This document shows positions 9,932-18,242 of a DNA stretch of 64,000 nt, one piece after another. The DNA is from Jiulongibacter sp024742395 (GTDB taxonomy: Bacteria > Bacteroidota > Bacteroidia > Cytophagales > Spirosomataceae): the NCBI GenBank assembly GCA_965249455.1, contig OZ252236.1, positions 2,666,001 through 2,730,000 on the forward strand. The letters run 5' to 3'. Positions within the stretch are counted from its first letter, which is position 1. Each line of letters starts with the position of its first letter. Position numbers and translations under genes: made by a program. The notes beneath the pieces are model-generated. The model worked only from the letters and a program-made list of their open reading frames with translations. It was not told where the DNA came from and did no database searches.

Positions 9932-11215
9932 ATGAGTCAAATTGTAAGAGTTCATGCCAGACAAATTTTGGATTCAAGAGGGAATCCTACAGTGGAGGTT
10001 GATGTATTGACCGAGAATGGTTTTCTAGGTCGTGCAGCAGTACCATCAGGTGCATCTACTGGTGTTCATGAGGCTGTTGAATTGAGAGACAACGATAAAG
10101 ATGTCTACGTAGGTAAAGGAGTTTTAAAAGCTGTAGCCAACGTAAACCAAACGATCGCTGAAAATCTTCTTGGCTTTAATGTTTTTGAACAAAATGCCAT
10201 AGATCAATTAATGATTGATCTGGATGGTACTTCTAATAAAGGTAAGTTAGGTGCAAACGCTATTTTAGGTGTTTCATTGGCCGTTGCCAAAGCAGCAGCT
10301 CAGGAAGCGGGACTTCCATTGTTCCGTTACTTAGGTGGTGTAAATGCAAATACACTTCCAGTACCGATGATGAACATCATGAATGGTGGTTCTCACGCTG
10401 ATAACTCAATTGATTTTCAGGAGTTCATGGTCATGCCGGCTAAAGCTGATACTTTTTCTCAGGCTTTGAGAATGGGTACAGAGGTTTTCCATAACCTTAA
10501 AAAAGTATTGTCTTCTAAAGGATATTCTACCAACGTTGGAGACGAAGGTGGTTTTGCACCAAATATTGGCTCTAACGAAGAGGCATTGGAAATCATTCTT
10601 ACTTCTATCGAGAAAGCAGGGTACAAACCAGGTGAAGATATCTTCATTGCTATGGATGCAGCATCGTCTGAATTCTACGATAAAAAAACAGGTCTTTATA
10701 CTTTCAAAAAATCTTCTGGTAAGCAATTGAATTCAGATGAAATGGCTGCTTACTGGGATGCATGGGCTGATAAATATCCTATTGTCTCTATTGAAGATGG
10801 TATGGATGAAGACGACTGGGCCGGATGGGCTGAGTTAACAAAATTATCAGGTAAGAAGATTCAGCTAGTAGGTGATGATCTATTTGTAACAAATGTGGAT
10901 CGTTTATCGAAAGGTATAGAAGAAGGAATTGCCAATTCAATTTTGGTAAAAGTGAATCAGATTGGTTCATTGACTGAGACTATCAACGCGGTGAACATGG
11001 CTCACAGAGCTCATTACACTTCTGTAATGTCTCACAGATCTGGTGAAACTGAAGATTCAACAATCGCAGATCTTGCAGTTGCTCTTAACACAGGTCAGAT
11101 TAAAACTGGTTCTGCCTCTCGTTCTGATAGAATGGCAAAGTATAATCAACTTCTTCGTATTGAAGAGGAGTTAGGTGATTCTGCAGTATTCCCGGGTTTA
11201 AAATTCAGAGGATAA
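9932..11215 (+). CDS. eno: Enolase (phosphopyruvate hydratase)
   Basis: 427 residues, full length. Converts 2-phosphoglycerate to phosphoenolpyruvate in glycolysis. Key sites are intact: catalytic acid region GDEGGFAPN (E205), catalytic lysine in LVKVNQIGS (K340), Mg ligands D242, E288 (SIEDGMDEDDW) and D315 (VGDDLFVT), and the substrate-binding MSHRSGETED. Transcribed divergently from ruvA across a 277-base gap that holds only short imperfect dyads. A terminator follows, and the IS3 element is inserted eight bases beyond its T-run. Confidence 0.98.
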   Translation: MSQIVRVHARQILDSRGNPTVEVDVLTENGFLGRAAVPSGASTGVHEAVELRDNDKDVYVGKGVLKAVANVNQTIAENLLGFNVFEQNAIDQLMIDLDGTSNKGKLGANAILGVSLAVAKAAAQEAGLPLFRYLGGVNANTLPVPMMNIMNGGSHADNSIDFQEFMVMPAKADTFSQALRMGTEVFHNLKKVLSSKGYSTNVGDEGGFAPNIGSNEEALEIILTSIEKAGYKPGEDIFIAMDAASSEFYDKKTGLYTFKKSSGKQLNSDEMAAYWDAWADKYPIVSIEDGMDEDDWAGWAELTKLSGKKIQLVGDDLFVTNVDRLSKGIEEGIANSILVKVNQIGSLTETINAVNMAHRAHYTSVMSHRSGETEDSTIADLAVALNTGQIKTGSASRSDRMAKYNQLLRIEEELGDSAVFPGLKFRG

Positions 11216-11241
11216 AAGTTTAATTACTTCTTTATTAAAGA

Positions 11242-11277
11242 AAAGGCTTCTTTGCTTAGGCAGGGAAGTCTTTTTTT
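11242..11277 (+). terminator. Terminator of eno
   Basis: AAAGGCTTC (11242-11250) pairs with GAAGTCTTT (11265-11273) with one G-U pair; a short inner TGC/GCA stem closes the loop; seven T follow at 11271-11277. Confidence 0.7.
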
Positions 11278-11282
11278 GGTTA

Positions 11283-11285
11283 AAC
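11283..11285. repeat. Target-site duplication (left copy) of the IS3 element
   Basis: AAC immediately outside the left terminal repeat; the same triplet follows the right end at 12673-12675. A 3-bp match can occur by chance, but it falls exactly at the ends set by the inverted repeats. Confidence 0.6.
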
Positions 11286-11324
11286 TGTCTCGTCCTAAAA
11301 TAGCGTTACACTAAAAGTAATGTT

Positions 11325-11759
11325 ATGAAAGAACAAGAAGAGAATCAGTATGTTAAGCGAACGCAAAAAGACTACAGTTATGCTTTTAAATTGAATGTTG
11401 TCAAGGAGATTGAATTGGGCGAGCTAGGAATAAAAGCAGCGGCTCGAAAGTACGGTATTCAATCACATTCTACGGTGACGAATTGGCTTAGAAAATATGG
11501 TAGCTTTGATTGGCAAAATCAAAGTCCATCGAGTATGTCAAAATCTCCGGAACAAAAGGTAAAGGAATTGGAGCAGGAAGTAGCTCTTTTGAAAAAGCAA
11601 AAAGCTCGCCTGGAACATCAGCTCCAACAGTCTGATAACAAGGCTATCATTTTTGATATGATGATAGATTTAGCAGAGAAGGAGTATAAAATACCAATAA
11701 GAAAAAACTCCTTACCCGATCAATCGACCAATTCAAAGAAGGGCACCAAGAAAGCCTAA
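11325..11759 (+). CDS. IS3-family transposase OrfA
   Basis: 144 residues. N-terminal helix-turn-helix of the IS3/IS911 OrfA type (YSYAFKLNVVKEIELGELGIKAAARKYGI, then a tryptophan-containing recognition helix VTNWLRKYG), followed from about residue 80 by a leucine-zipper-like coiled coil (VKELEQEVALLKKQKARLEHQL) for multimerisation. The stop lies 51 bases after a slippery heptamer; normal termination makes the DNA-binding regulator and a -1 shift makes the OrfAB transposase. Confidence 0.93.
   Translation: MKEQEENQYVKRTQKDYSYAFKLNVVKEIELGELGIKAAARKYGIQSHSTVTNWLRKYGSFDWQNQSPSSMSKSPEQKVKELEQEVALLKKQKARLEHQLQQSDNKAIIFDMMIDLAEKEYKIPIRKNSLPDQSTNSKKGTKKA
11702..11708 (+). promoter_or_regulatory. 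Programmed -1 frameshift heptamer A_AAA_AAC
   Basis: In the orfA frame the heptamer reads A AAA AAC, the canonical bacterial -1 slippery site. After slipping, reading continues without a stop (LLTRSIDQFKEGHQESL...) straight into orfB. OrfB has no evident ribosome binding site of its own. Confidence 0.8.
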
Positions 11760-11773
11760 CGGCTACCTGTAGA

Positions 11774-12631
11774 TTGCTCGGGATAAACAGACAGGTTTAT
11801 TATCGTTCGATACGTACGACCATGCAACGCATAAAGGTAGCGGCCAAAGTGGTTGAGATGGTTCAGCATATCAGGCTTCAGATGCCACGAATTGGCACCA
11901 GGAAGTTGTTCGAATTATTACTGCCAAGGCTGAAGCCTATGAAGGTCGGTAGAGATAGGCTTTTCTCAATACTTCGGGCTAACAATCTACTAATCAGCCC
12001 TAAAAGGGCTTATCATGTGACTACTAACTCTCATCATAGATTTAGAAAGCACAAGAATAAGATTGAAGGATTGGTAGCTCAAAGGCCAGAAGAAATTTGG
12101 GTTTCGGATATTACATATGTTGGTCACAGAGAAAACCCTATGTATCTGGCTCTGGTTACTGATGCGTACTCAAAAAAGATCGTTGGCTATAATGTTTCAA
12201 ATAGTCTCAATAGTTCTGGAAGTATAAAAGCTCTGAAGATGGCGGTCAAATCCAGAATGTATAAAACAGAACAATTGATACATCATTCTGATCGCGGCCT
12301 TCAATATTGCAGTGATGAGTATCAGAAAGTGCTTGGCTCCAATGGAATTATTTGTAGCATGACAGAATCCTATGATCCGTATGCAAATGCAATCGCTGAA
12401 AGAGTAAATGGAATACTTAAACAAGAGTTTATCGGGCAATTAAAAACAACAGATATCAAAATAATGAGAGAGCTCGTCAAGTGCTCAATCAAAACTTATA
12501 ACCAAAAAAGACCTCATTATTCTTGTTATATGAAAACTCCCGAAATGATGCACAGACAAGAAGATGTCAGAATAAGAACATATAAAAAGAAGAAACCTGC
12601 TGAGAATGCTCAGCAGGTTTCTATAATTTAG
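11774..12631 (+). CDS. IS3-family transposase OrfB (DDE integrase core)
   Basis: 285 residues from the first ATG, but the frame is open back to the frameshift site at 11702-11708, so the natural product is probably an OrfAB fusion. The rve integrase core has the catalytic triad D112 (WVSDITY), D173 (HHSDRGLQY) and E209 (NAIAERVNG), with the IS3-typical 35 residues between the last two. An HTH_21-like region precedes it. All catalytic residues are present and there is no internal stop, so the element may still be active. Confidence 0.95.
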   Translation: MLGINRQVYYRSIRTTMQRIKVAAKVVEMVQHIRLQMPRIGTRKLFELLLPRLKPMKVGRDRLFSILRANNLLISPKRAYHVTTNSHHRFRKHKNKIEGLVAQRPEEIWVSDITYVGHRENPMYLALVTDAYSKKIVGYNVSNSLNSSGSIKALKMAVKSRMYKTEQLIHHSDRGLQYCSDEYQKVLGSNGIICSMTESYDPYANAIAERVNGILKQEFIGQLKTTDIKIMRELVKCSIKTYNQKRPHYSCYMKTPEMMHRQEDVRIRTYKKKKPAENAQQVSII

Positions 12632-12839
12632 TTTTATCTTAAAAACCTGTATCGCTTATTTAGGACTAGTCAAACCTTACACTATTTACTATGAATTAGT
12701 AGAAACTGTGTTTGAATTTTGATTTTCGAAATACATATTATTTCGCTGTAAAGTATATACGTTTGTAGGCTTTTAGCCATTGTTGGTAAAATAAAACTAC
12801 CAAATTCTTTACGGAAGCATCTCGTTTTCAGTTAGATAC

Positions 12840-12871
12840 AAAAAAAAGGACTGGAACAAAATGTCCCAGCC
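12840..12871 (-). terminator. Intrinsic terminator of the candidate small RNA
   Basis: Minus-strand GGCTGGGAC, loop of five, GTTCCAGTCC, then eight T. It does not end any protein gene: the nearest minus-strand coding region upstream is far beyond the lipoprotein and TonB receptor genes. Confidence 0.75.
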
Positions 12872-12937
12872 TTTCCCGCTACTAAATCCACACAACTTTT
12901 ATTTTAAATGTTTTCTGTTTTCAATGACTTTATATGT
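12840..12937 (-). ncRNA. Candidate small non-coding RNA, about 98 nt
   Basis: On the minus strand a near-consensus Bacteroidetes promoter (12942-12973) is followed about 85-90 bases later by a strong intrinsic terminator (stem 12848-12857 with 12863-12871, then eight T). Between them there is no ATG and no sensible ORF. The stem pairs properly only as minus-strand RNA (G-U wobble and one bulged U), which supports the direction. It is independent of the IS3 element, whose end is 168 bases away. No known RNA family is recognised; the TSS is estimated from the -7 box. Confidence 0.5.
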
Positions 12938-12941
12938 GTTC

Positions 12942-12973
12942 CAAAGGTATAATTCGTAGTTAGATAACGCAAA
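12942..12973 (-). promoter_or_regulatory. Bacteroidetes promoter driving the candidate small RNA
   Basis: Minus strand: TTTG (12970-12973), exactly 20 bases, then TACCTTTG (12942-12949). This is a full match to TTTG-N19/20-TAnnTTTG, one of the best in the window. From here to 13237 I see only AT-rich DNA and short dyads. Confidence 0.6.
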
Positions 12974-13237
12974 TATTTAATAAAAAATTTAAAAATGTAT
13001 CCTACATGAATTCTCCAATTCTGCATTTTACGACGTTCTGAAACGTTTTTCAATTCACTTTTTTATTGAACGATTTCAAATTATAAACTCAGATCTAATC
13101 CTATTATTATTCGCTACCACCTTAATCCTCCTGAATTCCTCTAGGTATAATTCAATTTTCTTGCCAATTACTGCTAGTTCTGCAGACTAATAATAATAGG
13201 CTAATACTGACTTAACATTTCCTTAATACTGGCAATC

Positions 13238-13245
13238 TACTTTTG
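13238..13245 (+). promoter_or_regulatory. -7 box for the lipoprotein gene at 13369
   Basis: TACTTTTG matches TAnnTTTG. The estimated transcript start near 13251 leaves a leader of about 115 bases. No clear -33 TTTG is present, so an activator or alternative sigma factor is possible. Confidence 0.45.
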
Positions 13246-13368
13246 TGCTCGCTAAGTCAAAAAGTGGAATTGTGACTGCTTAAATGGCTTACGATCAGTT
13301 TTCACAATGAATTCTGGAAATATAAATAGCGAAAACCAAATTTCTTAACTCACGAATAATTAACAATT

Positions 13369-14829
13369 ATGTTTAAATTTTTGAAAGGATTAGCTCTAGT
13401 ATCGGTTATTGGTCTGGCTGGTTCATTAGTTTCATGTAAAGAGGACGTTGAACCTGAAGTGACTTACAATCAGCCAAGTGTTGATACTCCTTCTGGAGTT
13501 ACCAATGTTGATTTTGGTGCCAAGGGTGCAAGTGTAACTTTTGAGGTAAGTGTAGATGCTGGTTTGACAGCCACATACTCTGCTACAGGAACTGGAGTTA
13601 CAGTAACCAACGGATCTGGTAGTGTTTCAGGTAATTCGGTTACAATTAATTTTGACGCTGGTACAGCTTCAGGTGCAGCTGCAATTACACTAGTTGTTAC
13701 CGACTCACAAGGACAAAAGGATGAGGCGACAGCAGTCGTTAATATAGGTCAAAATATTACTGAAGTACTTTTAACAAGTAATATTACTTCTGATGCGACG
13801 TGGACATCAGACAAAGTGTATATCCTTGGTGGAAGGATAACAGTTGAAGCTGGTGCTACTCTTACTATTGAGCCGGGTACTATCATTAAAGGTCAGGCAG
13901 GAACAGGTGCTAATGCAACAGCTCTTCTAGTAGCTAGAGGAGGTAAATTGATGGCTGAGGGTACTGCAACAAAGCCAATAATTTTTACATCTGTAGCTGA
14001 TGAATTAAGTATTGCTGACATTGCTGCTGGTAATTTCGCAAGCCCTAATTTAGGATCTGATGTAAATGGTCTTTGGGGTGGTGTTATAGTATTAGGTAAG
14101 GCTCCAATTTCGGCTTCAAACTCTTCTGGAGATGTTTCAGAGGTTCAAATTGAAGGGATACCTACATCGGACCCAAATGGCTTATATGGTGGTACAGATG
14201 CTGCTGATAATTCAGGTGTAATAAAATATATCTCAATTCGTCATGGTGGTGCCAATATTGGTAACGGAAATGAAATCAACGGTTTAACTCTAGGTGGTGT
14301 AGGTTCTGGAACTGTGATAGAAAATATCGAGGTTGTTGCCAATCAAGACGATGGAATTGAGTGGTTTGGTGGTACGGTTAACGTTTCTAATGTTGTAGTA
14401 TGGAATGTAGGAGATGATGGTATCGATACAGATCAAGCATGGTCAGGTACATTATCGAACTTCGCTGTAATTACCGTAGCAGGTCACTGCTTTGAGTTAG
14501 ATGGTCCAGAGGGTGCTGCTACAGGAAGCCATACAATCCAGAATGGTTATATCAATGCTGCAGGTTCTGAAGATTTAATTAATACTGATGCTAATTCAGG
14601 TGTTGCTTTAAAGAACTTATTCTTTACAGGAATTGGTGCCTCTCAAAAAATTAACAGAGTTACTGCTCCAGGTGTAACATTCGAAAACATTCTCTTAGAT
14701 GTTGCTGCCTCAGAAGTGGCATCTCATGTAAACGGTGAAGTTCCAGCAGGAATTACTGCCGGGACAAGTTCTGATGCAGATCTTTCAGTTTTATCTTGGA
14801 CTTGGGCCTCTCAAGCCGGTAGTCTATAA
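13369..14829 (+). CDS. Lipoprotein with right-handed beta-helix-like domain
   Basis: 486 residues. Lipoprotein signal: hydrophobic segment and lipobox LVSC with the modified cysteine at residue 23, then acidic residues KEDVEPE. An Ig/cadherin-like beta domain (about 30-125) is followed by a parallel beta-helix region from about 130: TVEAGATLTIEPGTIIKG, IKYISIRHGG, IENIEVVANQDDGIEWFGG, VWNVGDDGIDTDQAW. Serine, threonine and glycine are abundant, as expected for a surface protein. No catalytic residues can be assigned. It lies 89 bases before a TonB receptor, with a terminator between them. The pairing suggests a surface binding protein for the receptor's ligand; the ligand is unknown. Confidence 0.8.
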   Translation: MFKFLKGLALVSVIGLAGSLVSCKEDVEPEVTYNQPSVDTPSGVTNVDFGAKGASVTFEVSVDAGLTATYSATGTGVTVTNGSGSVSGNSVTINFDAGTASGAAAITLVVTDSQGQKDEATAVVNIGQNITEVLLTSNITSDATWTSDKVYILGGRITVEAGATLTIEPGTIIKGQAGTGANATALLVARGGKLMAEGTATKPIIFTSVADELSIADIAAGNFASPNLGSDVNGLWGGVIVLGKAPISASNSSGDVSEVQIEGIPTSDPNGLYGGTDAADNSGVIKYISIRHGGANIGNGNEINGLTLGGVGSGTVIENIEVVANQDDGIEWFGGTVNVSNVVVWNVGDDGIDTDQAWSGTLSNFAVITVAGHCFELDGPEGAATGSHTIQNGYINAAGSEDLINTDANSGVALKNLFFTGIGASQKINRVTAPGVTFENILLDVAASEVASHVNGEVPAGITAGTSSDADLSVLSWTWASQAGSL

Positions 14830-14842
14830 AGTTTAGTTTTGA

Positions 14843-14886
14843 AATGCTGGGAGTCAATTAATATTTGGCTCTCAGCATTCTTTTTT
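14843..14886 (+). terminator. Hairpin terminator or attenuator between lipoprotein and TonB receptor
   Basis: AATGCTGGGAG (14843-14853) pairs with CTCTCAGCATT (14869-14879) over 11 bp with one G-U pair, followed by TCTTTTTT. The receptor starts only 33 bases later, so partial read-through could set a high lipoprotein to receptor ratio. Confidence 0.75.
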
Positions 14887-14918
14887 AGTTAGAATCAAGT
14901 TTTCTACTTAATACCAAT

Positions 14919-17822
14919 ATGAATACGTTTAAAAAAATATTTTATCTGGGATTTGGATTAATCCTGTTTTCATCTTTCGCATACGCTCAGAATGGAGTAA
15001 TTAGAGGAAAGGTGATAGAATCAACTTCTGGAGAGGGTGCCATTGGTGCTACCGTAGTTTTAGAAGGTACCTCAATTGCTGCTTTTACAGATATTGACGG
15101 TGAATTTACGATGGAAGCCCCTTTTGGAAAGCATAACATATCAATCTCGTATGTAGGTTTTCAAAAAAAGAATATTTCTGATATAACTATCAACGAACAG
15201 AAAAGTGAGATATATATTGAAAATATTGTTTTAGATACAGACACTAAGGTCCTGGAGGAAGTAGTAGTAAAAGCTCAGCTTTTACGTACTTCAGAAGAGG
15301 CGATAACAATGATTAAGCATCATTCACCTGTAATTTTGGATGGTATTTCCTCGGCCAAAATGAAAATAACAGGAGATGCTACGGCTGTGGAAGCTGCAAA
15401 GCGAATTACGGGTGTTTCTATTGAAGGAGGAAAGTATGTATATGTAAGAGGGCTTGGTGATAGATACACTAAAACCACATTGAATGGGATTGATATTCCT
15501 GGTCTTGACCCTGATAGAAATTCACTTCAAATGGATATTTTTCCTACCAGCTTGGTAGATAATATCATGGTTAGTAAAAACTTTTCAGCAGAAATGCCAG
15601 CTGATTTTACAGGTGGTCTTATGAATGTTGAAACAAAAGCTTTTCCGGAAAATAAGGTGCTAAATGTTTCTTTCGGAGTGGGTTATAATCCACAAGCTAA
15701 CTTAAGATCTGACTTCTTAACCTATGATGGTGGAAAATATGACTTGTTAGCTTTTGATGATGGCTCCAGAAGCCTCCCTGAGCTGGCGAATGGTTCCAAT
15801 GTACCAACACCAATCAGTGGTCACTCTAAGCAAGATGTAACTTCTTTCGTTCAATCATTCAATCCGGAATTAGCAGTAGGTACTAAGAATAGCCCTCTGA
15901 ACTATTCAGGAGGAATTACTTTTGGCAATCAGAAAACTCTGGCTAATAAATCCAATAAGATTGGTTATTTATTGTCTTTGAATTATAAACTTGATTATCA
16001 ATTTTATGATAATACGACCTATGGAGAGTATCAACGCTATAAAGATGCTAGTGTAAGTGAATTAAGATACGCTACGATACAGGAAGGTCAATATACAGAT
16101 GAGAATGTATTAATTGGAGGACTGGCAGGTATTGCCTATAAAGGAAAAAAATCTAAAGTTCGCTTGATGGTAATGAGATTACAGAATGGCGAGAAAAGAG
16201 CTGGTATCTTTGATATTGACAATGACGGAACGGCCGTAGGGCAATCGGGCTATATTGCGAAATCAAACAATTTAGAATACAATCAAAGATCACTTACAAA
16301 CTTCTTATTAGGTGGTACACACTATTTAAATAATGATAAGTTTGAGGTCGATTGGAAACTAGGGACAACATATTCTGCTTCATCGGATCCCGATATTCGT
16401 AAAACTGCTTTTACATACACTAATACAGGCAACATTCTTTTCTCTGCTGGTGCTGGTGGTAATCCTTCTAGAATATGGAGAGATTTGTCAGAACAAAACC
16501 AGAATGGTCGAGTAGATTTTACTTATAATTATGGATATAAAGGTAATGCGGCCAAACTTAAATTTGGGGTTAATATTTTAAGGAAAGAAAGAGATTACGA
16601 AATCAAGTTTTTTGACATGCAATTTTTTGGAAGTCAAAAATGGGAGAGTGATGATATAGCCTCTGTATTAGATCTGAAAAATATCTATCCGGCCACAAAA
16701 AATAATATTTATTATCAATCCGGTAATAATGACCCTAATCCCAATCAATACAACTCAACTAGCTTGAATCAAGGATATTATGTATCAAATGAGATGAGTT
16801 TAAGTGAGCAGATGAAAGTTATTGCTGGTGTTAGATTAGAGAACTTTAAACAATTTCATACTGGAAGAGATCAAAGATATGCCAGTGGTGATACTCAAAA
16901 TGGGAAAAACCTTGACAATGATGTTGTCTTGAATACCATTAATTTCTTCCCTTCATTAAATGTAGTCTATAGACTTGGCGACTTAGCAAATGCACGTGTA
17001 GCTTATGCAAAAACTGTTGCAAGACCTTCATTCAAAGAATTATCATTTGCACAAATTATTGATCCTTTAACAAATAGAATTTTTAACGGAAGTTTATTTA
17101 CCTATGCTGCATGGGATGGTAATCTGAAAGAAACTAATATTGATAATTTTGATTTTAGGTTAGAAAAGTATTCGAAAGGAGGACAATTGATGTCAATTAG
17201 TGCTTTTTATAAGAGCTTTAAGAATCCAATTGAATTAATACGTATTCCTGAGCAGCAAACCAGTACTGAATATCAGCCACGTAATGTTGGTGATGGAAGT
17301 GTTTTGGGTGTTGAAATTGAAATAATCAAAAGCCTTAATTTTGTTCATTCGGCATTAACTAACTGGCAGCTAAGCCTAAACTTCTCTGCCGTAGAATCTA
17401 AAATTGACATGTCAGATGCTGAGTACAATTCTCGTCTGGAGTATTTAAAGGATGGTGAATCTATTAAGCAGACTAGAAAAATGGCAGGTCAGGCTCCATA
17501 CATCATAAATGGAGGTATAAGCTATAATGATTTCGAAAAAGGTTTCGATGCTGGTCTTTTCTATAATGTTAAAGGAAGCACCTTGAATATAGTTGGTATT
17601 GGTCTGTTCCCAGACATCTACACTGAACCTTTTCATAGTTTGAATTTTGGTTTGAATAAAAGTTTAGGAAAGTCTGAGAAGCTTTCTCTTGATGTGAAGG
17701 TTTCCAATATTCTCGGAGATACAGTGGATATTATGTATAAGTCATACAACGCAGAGAATAAGATATTTAGTAGTATTAATCCGGGCAGATCTCTTAGTAT
17801 CGGATTGAGTGCTAAGCTCTGA
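14919..17822 (+). CDS. TonB-dependent outer-membrane receptor with carboxypeptidase-like N-domain
   Basis: 967 residues. Signal peptide (about 1-24, ending AYAQ), CarboxypepD_reg-like beta sandwich (about 26-115: GVIRGKVIESTSGEGAIGATVVLEG), plug domain (about 120-240: VRGLGDRYTKTTLNGIDIPGLDPDRNS), then a 22-strand barrel ending GRSLSIGLSAKL. The family energises uptake of large or scarce substrates via TonB-ExbBD. It forms a pair with the upstream beta-helix lipoprotein; there is no SusD homologue. Substrate cannot be read from the sequence. A strong terminator follows. Confidence 0.93.
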   Translation: MNTFKKIFYLGFGLILFSSFAYAQNGVIRGKVIESTSGEGAIGATVVLEGTSIAAFTDIDGEFTMEAPFGKHNISISYVGFQKKNISDITINEQKSEIYIENIVLDTDTKVLEEVVVKAQLLRTSEEAITMIKHHSPVILDGISSAKMKITGDATAVEAAKRITGVSIEGGKYVYVRGLGDRYTKTTLNGIDIPGLDPDRNSLQMDIFPTSLVDNIMVSKNFSAEMPADFTGGLMNVETKAFPENKVLNVSFGVGYNPQANLRSDFLTYDGGKYDLLAFDDGSRSLPELANGSNVPTPISGHSKQDVTSFVQSFNPELAVGTKNSPLNYSGGITFGNQKTLANKSNKIGYLLSLNYKLDYQFYDNTTYGEYQRYKDASVSELRYATIQEGQYTDENVLIGGLAGIAYKGKKSKVRLMVMRLQNGEKRAGIFDIDNDGTAVGQSGYIAKSNNLEYNQRSLTNFLLGGTHYLNNDKFEVDWKLGTTYSASSDPDIRKTAFTYTNTGNILFSAGAGGNPSRIWRDLSEQNQNGRVDFTYNYGYKGNAAKLKFGVNILRKERDYEIKFFDMQFFGSQKWESDDIASVLDLKNIYPATKNNIYYQSGNNDPNPNQYNSTSLNQGYYVSNEMSLSEQMKVIAGVRLENFKQFHTGRDQRYASGDTQNGKNLDNDVVLNTINFFPSLNVVYRLGDLANARVAYAKTVARPSFKELSFAQIIDPLTNRIFNGSLFTYAAWDGNLKETNIDNFDFRLEKYSKGGQLMSISAFYKSFKNPIELIRIPEQQTSTEYQPRNVGDGSVLGVEIEIIKSLNFVHSALTNWQLSLNFSAVESKIDMSDAEYNSRLEYLKDGESIKQTRKMAGQAPYIINGGISYNDFEKGFDAGLFYNVKGSTLNIVGIGLFPDIYTEPFHSLNFGLNKSLGKSEKLSLDVKVSNILGDTVDIMYKSYNAENKIFSSINPGRSLSIGLSAKL

Positions 17823-17912
17823 TAAAAATTACAATTACGGGATGTTATAATTAAACTTATAACTGCAGTATAAAGATTATTAAACTTGATTCATATTGGT
17901 GAACACAAATTG

Positions 17913-17936
17913 CCCCGGAGATTCCGGGGTTTTTTG
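17913..17936 (+). terminator. Terminator of the TonB receptor gene
   Basis: CCCCGGA (17913-17919), loop GAT, TCCGGGG (17923-17929), then seven T: a textbook intrinsic terminator. Confidence 0.92.
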
Positions 17937-17978
17937 TTTAGATAATCTTGGAGTAATATTTACTTAATCTTTGCTGGA

Positions 17979-17986
17979 TACTTTTG
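17979..17986 (+). promoter_or_regulatory. -7 box before the small ORF at 18006
   Basis: TACTTTTG matches the Bacteroidetes -7 consensus and would start transcription near 17992, about 14 bases before the ATG. The nearest TTG upstream (17948-17950) is spaced too far, so the -33 element is not convincing. Confidence 0.35.
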
Positions 17987-18005
17987 AAGTAGAAACTAGA
18001 AGCTA

Positions 18006-18113
18006 ATGCAAGAGGTATTATACAAGGTAAGGATTGTCATAGAGGAGAACTGGAGCTATTTGGCTTTTCTTCTTTTCATGTTATGGTATTACAGCTTACC
18101 TATGCCAAGTTAA
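18006..18113 (+). CDS. Possible 35-residue single-span membrane peptide
   Basis: ATG at 18006, stop TAA at 18111-18113. The peptide has an amphipathic charged start (MQEVLYKVRIVIEEN) and a hydrophobic aromatic span (WSYLAFLLFMLWYYSLPMP). It sits alone between two terminators with its own -7 box, as a self-contained unit. No homologue is known to me. A 36-codon ORF can occur by chance, and non-coding leader DNA remains possible; the membrane-span composition and the promoter spacing are the arguments for a real gene. Confidence 0.35.
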   Translation: MQEVLYKVRIVIEENWSYLAFLLFMLWYYSLPMPS

Positions 18114-18183
18114 AGTGATGAATAATAGTAAATGAAAATCATTCTACTTTTAGGTAGAGGTTTATTTCAGATTGGGTTAAAAT

Positions 18184-18213
18184 AGAAAAAGAAGCTTTTA
18201 GGCTTCTTTTCTG
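18184..18213. terminator. Bidirectional terminator between 18006 unit and glycosyltransferase gene
   Basis: A-rich AGAAAAAGAAGC (18184-18195) pairs with GCTTCTTTTCT (18202-18212), one base bulged. T-rich arms on both strands let it end transcription from the left and of the minus-strand gene whose stop is at 18243. Confidence 0.65.
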
Positions 18214-18242
18214 ATTTTAATAGTTAATTATTCACTGAATGA

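Larger units (their letters stand above)
11286..12672 (+). mobile_element. Complete IS3-family insertion sequence
   Basis: 1387 bp. The left end (11286-11310) and the inverted right end (12648-12672) match over about 25 bases with a few mismatches, both starting TG and sharing GTCCTAAA, AGCG and TACA. Both flanks carry the triplet AAC (11283-11285 and 12673-12675), a plausible 3-bp target duplication. Inside are orfA and orfB in the -1 relation with an A_AAA_AAC heptamer between them. The element appears intact and is inserted in non-coding DNA after the eno terminator, so no gene is broken. Confidence 0.9.

Noticed and set aside
12758..12765. Plus-strand TAcgTTTG as a promoter
   Set aside because: No -33 element at the right distance and no downstream gene that would use it before 13369.
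12783..12803. TTGGTA/TACCAA hairpin near the IS3 right end
   Set aside because: Only six pairs and no T-run; may be chance in AT-rich DNA.
11216..13368. Gene disrupted by the IS3 element
   Set aside because: Joining the flanks at the AAC duplication gives no ORF; both sides are non-coding.
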